A stretch of DNA of 64,000 bases from Pseudomonas koreensis (GTDB lineage: Bacteria > Pseudomonadota > Gammaproteobacteria > Pseudomonadales > Pseudomonadaceae): positions 248,001-312,000 of the forward strand of contig NZ_JAOEJU010000003.1 of assembly GCF_025447595.1 (NCBI RefSeq), read 5' to 3'. The notes beneath the pieces were generated by a model, which worked only from the letters and a program-made list of their open reading frames with translations, was not told where the DNA came from and made no database searches. Of the stretch, positions 59,905 to 64,000 are shown in pieces; position 1 is the first letter of the stretch; each line of letters begins with the position of its first letter. Position numbers and translations under genes: made by a program.

Positions 59905-60576
59905 ATGAATATCCTTGTTGTCGAAGACGAACCCAAGGCCGGCAATTACTTGCTCAACGGCTTGCAGGAACTGGGCTACAGCGTGAGCCTGGCGCGAGAC
60001 GGCGCCGACGGTCTGCACCTGGCGCTGGAGTTCGACTTCGACGTGATCGTTCTGGACGTGATGATGCCGAAAATGGATGGCTGGGAAGTCCTGCGCCGGC
60101 TGCGCAAGGAAACCGACACGCCGGTGCTGTTCCTCACCGCCCGCGACGACATCGCCGACCGGGTCAAGGGTCTGGAACTGGGCGCTGACGATTACCTGAT
60201 CAAGCCGTTTTCCTTCGCCGAACTGGTGGCGCGCCTGCGCACCCTGACCCGGCGCGGGCCGATCCATGAAGAAGAGCAATTGCAAGTGGCCGATCTGCAG
60301 ATCGACGTGCTCAAGCGCCGGGTCGTTCGCGCCGGCAACCGGGTCACCCTGACCAACAAGGAATTCGCGTTGCTGCAACTGTTCGCCACCCATACCGGGC
60401 AAGTGCTGTCGCGTTCGCTGATCGCCTCGCGGGTGTGGGACATGAATTTCGACAGCGACACCAACGTGGTCGATGTCGCCGTACGCCGCCTGCGGGCGAA
60501 GATCGACGATCCGTTCCCGCTCAAGCTGATCCACAGCGTGCGCGGCATCGGCTACCGCTTCGATACCCAGCCATGA
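59905..60576 (+). CDS. Heavy-metal response regulator (CzcR/CopR/IrlR type)
   Basis: A 223-residue OmpR-family regulator. The receiver has Asp51 ([14 protein letters not shown]), Thr79 and Lys100. The winged helix ends [18 protein letters not shown], and the pattern [46 protein letters not shown] is characteristic of the CzcR/CopR/IrlR group. I start at the ATG at 59905 with GAGG upstream; a GTG six bases before it is open. Its stop overlaps the kinase start (ATGA). It probably controls metal-resistance genes; the metal is not readable. Confidence 0.9.
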   Translation: MNILVVEDEPKAGNYLLNGLQELGYSVSLARDGADGLHLALEFDFDVIVLDVMMPKMDGWEVLRRLRKETDTPVLFLTARDDIADRVKGLELGADDYLIKPFSFAELVARLRTLTRRGPIHEEEQLQVADLQIDVLKRRVVRAGNRVTLTNKEFALLQLFATHTGQVLSRSLIASRVWDMNFDSDTNVVDVAVRRLRAKIDDPFPLKLIHSVRGIGYRFDTQP

Positions 60577-61979
60577 AAATCGCCGGCACGTACTCCCTGA
60601 CCTTGCGTCTGGCGCTGGTCTTCGCCGTGCTCGCCTTCGCCGCACTGGCTGGCCTGGGCGCGGCACTTTACAACCAGCTGGAAGAGCAACTGACTCGCCG
60701 CGACGACATCCAGTTGGTCAGCCGCATCGATCAACTGCGCACCATCCTCAACGACAGCAACACGCTGGAATTGATCAAGACCAAACCGGCGCTGTTTCAG
60801 AACATGCTGGGCAACCGCGAAGCGCTCTTGACCATCAGCGCGCCGGGACAACCACCCTTGTTCGTGGTCAACCCCAGCGACCTGGCACTGCCGAGCGTGC
60901 CCGCCGTGCCGGTCGACCATGTCATGGCGCTCAACGACGTGCAGCACCTGCCAAGCATCAACGGCGTGCCGTTCTCGGCGGTGGCGGCCAGTATCGACTC
61001 TGGCGACCAGGGCAATCTGCAGGTACTCATCGCCAAGGTGATGAGCGAGCGCACGGCGATGCTCGCCAATTACCGGCTCAGCGTGTACGGCCTCGCGTCA
61101 CTGGCGGCGATTGTGCTGGCGCTGGTCGGCTGCCTGCTGGTGTATCGCGGCTTGCTGCCGCTGCGGCGGATTGCGCGGCATGCCCACGGCATCGGCATCG
61201 CCAACCTTGGCGAACGGCTCGACAGCCAAGGCACGCCCCGGGAACTGCAGCCGATGATCGAGTCTTTCAATGCGATGCTGGACCGGCTCGACAAAGGGGT
61301 TGCGCAACTGAGCCAGGTCTCCACCGACATGGCCCACGAACTGCGCACGCCGATCAACAACCTGCTCGGCGAGACCCAGGTCGCCCTGCAACAGAACCGC
61401 AGCGTCGACGCCTATCAACAGTTGCTCGCCTCCAACGTCGAAGAACTCGAACGGCTGGCGCGGATGCTCGACAACATGCTGTTTCTCGCCCGCACCGACC
61501 CTGCCAGCGCATTGAGCCAGCGGCAGGAGCTGGACGCCGGCGATGAGATGCAGCGCATTGCCGATTACTTCGAGGGATTGGCGGCGGACGTCGGCGTCAC
61601 TATCGAGGCCAGTGGCAGCGGTGTGATCTGGGCCGAGCCGATGCTGCTGCGTCGGGCCCTGGCCAATCTGTGCGCCAACGCGATCAAGTACGGCGCGGCG
61701 GATTCGACGTTGCAGGTCGAAGCCATCGCCGAAGCGGACGGCAGCTACCTGCGGGTACGCAATCAGGGCGCGACCATTCCTGCCGAGCATCTGTCGCGAC
61801 TGTTCGAGCGCTTCTACCGTGTCGATCCGTCCCGCGAGCGCTCGGCCCAATCCAACGGACTGGGCCTGTCGATTGTCGCGACCATCATGCAGTTGCATCA
61901 GGGTCGCTACAGCGTCAGCAGTGCCGACGGCATTACCTGCTTTGAACTGTTCTTTCCGGCCCGACAACTTCGGGATTGA
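60573..61979 (+). CDS. Heavy-metal sensor histidine kinase
   Basis: A 468-residue membrane kinase. The N-terminal transmembrane segment is at 11-33, the periplasmic sensor is about 34-167, a second segment is 168-190, and a HAMP linker follows. The H-box with His255 is [22 protein letters not shown], the N-box is [12 protein letters not shown] and the G-box [11 protein letters not shown]. The periplasmic part is as long as in CusS-type kinases. It forms a two-component system with the preceding regulator, joined by ATGA overlap. A REP pair follows. Confidence 0.9.
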   Translation: MKIAGTYSLTLRLALVFAVLAFAALAGLGAALYNQLEEQLTRRDDIQLVSRIDQLRTILNDSNTLELIKTKPALFQNMLGNREALLTISAPGQPPLFVVNPSDLALPSVPAVPVDHVMALNDVQHLPSINGVPFSAVAASIDSGDQGNLQVLIAKVMSERTAMLANYRLSVYGLASLAAIVLALVGCLLVYRGLLPLRRIARHAHGIGIANLGERLDSQGTPRELQPMIESFNAMLDRLDKGVAQLSQVSTDMAHELRTPINNLLGETQVALQQNRSVDAYQQLLASNVEELERLARMLDNMLFLARTDPASALSQRQELDAGDEMQRIADYFEGLAADVGVTIEASGSGVIWAEPMLLRRALANLCANAIKYGAADSTLQVEAIAEADGSYLRVRNQGATIPAEHLSRLFERFYRVDPSRERSAQSNGLGLSIVATIMQLHQGRYSVSSADGITCFELFFPARQLRD

Positions 61980-61987
61980 GTGCCCTT

Positions 61988-62076
61988 TGTGGGAGCGAGC
62001 CTGCTCGCGATAGCGTCGGATCAGCCAGCTTAATCAGCGCCGGACACTCCGCATCGCGAGCAGGCTCGCTCCCACA
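61988..62076. repeat. REP pair overlapping the 3' end of the MFS gene
   Basis: Inverted REP units at 61988-62010 and 62052-62076, between convergent genes; the second unit encodes the last residues of the MFS transporter (PVGASLLAM). Confidence 0.9.
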
Positions 62077-63425
62077 GGGCTGCAGCCAAGGCCGAGGGCA
62101 GCGATCATTAATGCCGTGGCAACGCCAAAAGTGACATGTAATCCGCTGGCAATCACTTCAGTCGATGCCTGAGTCGGATCGTCCGTGGCCAGTGCAAACA
62201 CCGCACCCATCGCCGCCGCCCCGGTGATCAGCCCCAGGTTGCGCGACAGCCCGAGCATGGCCGAGACCACGCCGCGCTGATCCTGAGCAACGCCGGACAT
62301 CAACCCGGTGTTATTGGCAGCCTGGAACAGCGCATAACTCAAGGCCACCACCGTGATCGGCAGCACGTATGCAAGCACTCCGAAACTCACCGGAAACAGC
62401 GCCAACAGACCACATCCGCAGGCCAGGCCGAGCAACGCACCCGGCACCATCCGCCGCGCACCGAAACGATCCACCAGACGCCCGGCCGGTACGCCGCTGA
62501 ACGCCGCCAGCAACGGCCCGATCGACAACACCAGTCCGACCTGCGTGCTGGTGAGGCCCAAGCCTCGGCTCAGGTAAAACGGCCCAACCACCAGCGTGGT
62601 CATCATCACTGTCGTGACCAGCAAGGTCAGCGCCAGACTGCTGCTGATTCGCGTGTCGGTGAACAATGACAGGTGAATCAGTGGCGCCTTGCTCCGTTTC
62701 TCGACCAGGATGAACAAGCCCACGCCCAACAGGCTGAGCAACAACAACGTCGGGGTTAGTCCTTCGATTGTCATCGCCAGCGCATAGGCCGCCAGCGTCA
62801 GCATCAGCACGGCGGTGCCGGGATAATCAAATGCAACACCCGAGCGTGCGGTTCGATCCTTCGGCAAATAGCGATAAACCAACCACGCATTGAGCAATCC
62901 CAACGGCACGTTGATCACAAAGATCGACTGCCAGCCGACATGCGCCATCAACAGCCCACCGAGCGACGGCCCGAGAGTCGTGCCGGTCGCCGACATCGTG
63001 GCCAACAACCCCATCGCACTGCCGGCCCGGGATTTGGGCACCGCATCGGCGACCAGCGCCACCGTCAATGCGAACATGATCGCCGCGCCAAGGCCTTGAA
63101 CCGCCCGCGCACCGATCAGCCAGGCAAGGTTCGGCGCCAGTGCGCAGGCCAGCGAAGCTGCGGTAAAGATGCCGATGCCGATCAACAGCAAGCGCCGCCG
63201 ACCGAAGCCGTCACCCAACCGCCCGACGCTGACAATCAACGTGGTCACCACCAGCAGATAGGCCAGCACGATCCACTGCACTTGTTGAAACGTCGCATCG
63301 AACGCCGCCGCCAGCGTGGGCAATCCGGCGTTGGCGATGCTGGTGTCGAGTGACGGCATCAACATCGACAGCGCCAGACTGGTCAGCGCCCAGCGGGCTG
63401 AAGGGCTCAGGGGTTCTCGGTGCAT
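62034..63425 (-). CDS. MFS drug/proton antiporter (DHA2 type)
   Basis: A 463-residue MFS transporter with about fourteen hydrophobic segments. It shows LDTSIANAGLPTLAAAFDATFQQVQWIVLAYLLVVTTLIVSVGRLGDGFGRRRLLLIG, the DHA2 N-terminal pattern, and GLGAAIMFALTVALV, TTLGPSLGGLLMAHVGWQSIFVINVPLG. It likely exports toxic compounds. The last ~16 residues after IAALGLG are encoded by a REP element. It is divergent from the partial LysR gene, which may control it. Confidence 0.87.
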   Translation of the reverse strand: MHREPLSPSARWALTSLALSMLMPSLDTSIANAGLPTLAAAFDATFQQVQWIVLAYLLVVTTLIVSVGRLGDGFGRRRLLLIGIGIFTAASLACALAPNLAWLIGARAVQGLGAAIMFALTVALVADAVPKSRAGSAMGLLATMSATGTTLGPSLGGLLMAHVGWQSIFVINVPLGLLNAWLVYRYLPKDRTARSGVAFDYPGTAVLMLTLAAYALAMTIEGLTPTLLLLSLLGVGLFILVEKRSKAPLIHLSLFTDTRISSSLALTLLVTTVMMTTLVVGPFYLSRGLGLTSTQVGLVLSIGPLLAAFSGVPAGRLVDRFGARRMVPGALLGLACGCGLLALFPVSFGVLAYVLPITVVALSYALFQAANNTGLMSGVAQDQRGVVSAMLGLSRNLGLITGAAAMGAVFALATDDPTQASTEVIASGLHVTFGVATALMIAALGLGCSPVGASLLAMRSVRR

Positions 63426-63527
63426 GGGGGCTCACAGGGCAGAAGTCATGGGGCATAGCCTGAGCCTCGACAATACGAGGCGCAAGACGCATGCTTTGCA
63501 CTTGATACCTGCATGGAACGCCATGTC

Positions 63528-64000
63528 ATGAATGCACCGGATCTGAACCTGTTGATCACCCTCGACGTGTTGCTGAGCGAAGGCAGCGTCGCCCGTGCCG
63601 CCGAGCGCCTGCGGCTGAGCCCTTCCGCCATGAGCCGGGCGCTGGCCCGGCTGCGGGAAACCACCGGGGATCCGCTGCTGGTGCGCGCCGGGCGAGGACT
63701 GGTGCCGACCCCGCGCGCGCTGGAGCTGCGCGACCGGGTCAGTTACCTGGTGCAGGAAGCCGAAGCGGTTTTGCGCCCGGCAGAAGTGCTCGATCCCGGC
63801 CAGTTACGGCGCACCTTCACCCTGCGCAACACCGACGGCTTTGTCGAAACCTTCGCCGCCGCCCTGCTCGCCCGCATCGCCGAAGAGGCGCCCGGCGTGC
63901 GCCTGCGCTTTGTGCAGAAAGCCGACAAGGACAGCACGCTGCTGCGCGTAGGCCGGGTGGACCTGGAAACCGGCGTGGTCGACGACAGCACCGACCCGAC
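63528..64000 (+). CDS. LysR-family transcriptional regulator (partial)
   Basis: The first 157 codons of a LysR regulator cut by the right edge of the window. The helix-turn-helix is LNLLITLDVLLSEGSVARAAERLRLSPSAMSRALARLRETTGDPLLVRAGRGL. The start is the ATG at 63528 with GGAA nine bases upstream; an in-frame ATG at 63513 has no ribosome site. It is divergent from the DHA2-type MFS gene, 102 bases away, and is its likely regulator. Confidence 0.83.
   Translation, partial: MNAPDLNLLITLDVLLSEGSVARAAERLRLSPSAMSRALARLRETTGDPLLVRAGRGLVPTPRALELRDRVSYLVQEAEAVLRPAEVLDPGQLRRTFTLRNTDGFVETFAAALLARIAEEAPGVRLRFVQKADKDSTLLRVGRVDLETGVVDDSTDP

Overview
The window looks like chromosomal DNA of a Pseudomonas of the P. 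fluorescens group. It is GC-rich and dense with genes. It carries paired REP palindromes of the 'tgtgggagcgagcctgctcgcga' kind, and families typical of this group: serralysin AprA, a seven-subunit Mnh/Pha antiporter, AlkC, CynRST, DUF6124 and DUF2790. I see no rRNA, tRNA, IS element, prophage or CRISPR array. It reads as ordinary core/flexible chromosome with several small islands of unusual secreted proteins and regulation.

Layout. 1-3.4 kb: azlCD exporter (azlD cut by the window edge), DUF2784, DUF3087, ppnN. 3.5-6.2 kb: an orphan OmpR-type response regulator, a secreted protein built of tandem 15-residue VAE repeats, a periplasmic solute-binding protein, and a second small secreted protein ending in the same 15 residues as the repeat protein. 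6.2-10.9 kb: FAD-dependent oxidoreductase, flavin monooxygenase, XRE-cupin regulator and EamA exporter. 11-17 kb: six-gene cation/proton antiporter operon. 17-21.3 kb: DUF2946, TonB receptor, betaine-type binding protein. 21.3-30.6 kb: small hypotheticals, a chemoreceptor, a DksA-like protein, GST plus AlkC, a Tat-exported SMP-30 lactonase, and DUF6124 behind a strongly folded leader. 31-32.8 kb: ArsR repressor, oxidoreductase and ABM monooxygenase with two matching operators. 32.8-35.9 kb: two secreted halovibrin-like/DUF2599 proteins. 36-45.1 kb: regulators, RidA, MFS carriers, a lone CBM20 protein, GMC oxidoreductase. 45.3-50.8 kb: DUF427, aprA, topB (with a LexA-like palindrome), GNAT and hypotheticals. 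50.9-53.4 kb: cyanate operon. 53.4-59.5 kb: ProA-like dehydrogenase, glutaminase, an HvfA-like EGKCG peptide with a DoxX/HvfX partner, and two L,D-transpeptidases. 59.6-64 kb: DUF2790 with a heavy-metal two-component system, an MFS pump and a truncated LysR gene.

Most interesting: (i) the VAE-repeat protein at 4488 and the small protein at 5870 share the tail VAENRPEFGSKYQRY, with only synonymous DNA differences; (ii) the promoter of the VAE-repeat gene and that of the EGKCG peptide gene 52 kb away share three sequence blocks at exactly the same spacing, which suggests one regulator for two unrelated-looking secreted peptides; (iii) the EGKCG precursor sits with its DoxX partner but without the DUF692/DUF2063 maturation genes. 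Together these suggest a small regulon of exported peptides, possibly metal-related. All functional statements rest on reading the sequence and family knowledge; no database search was run.
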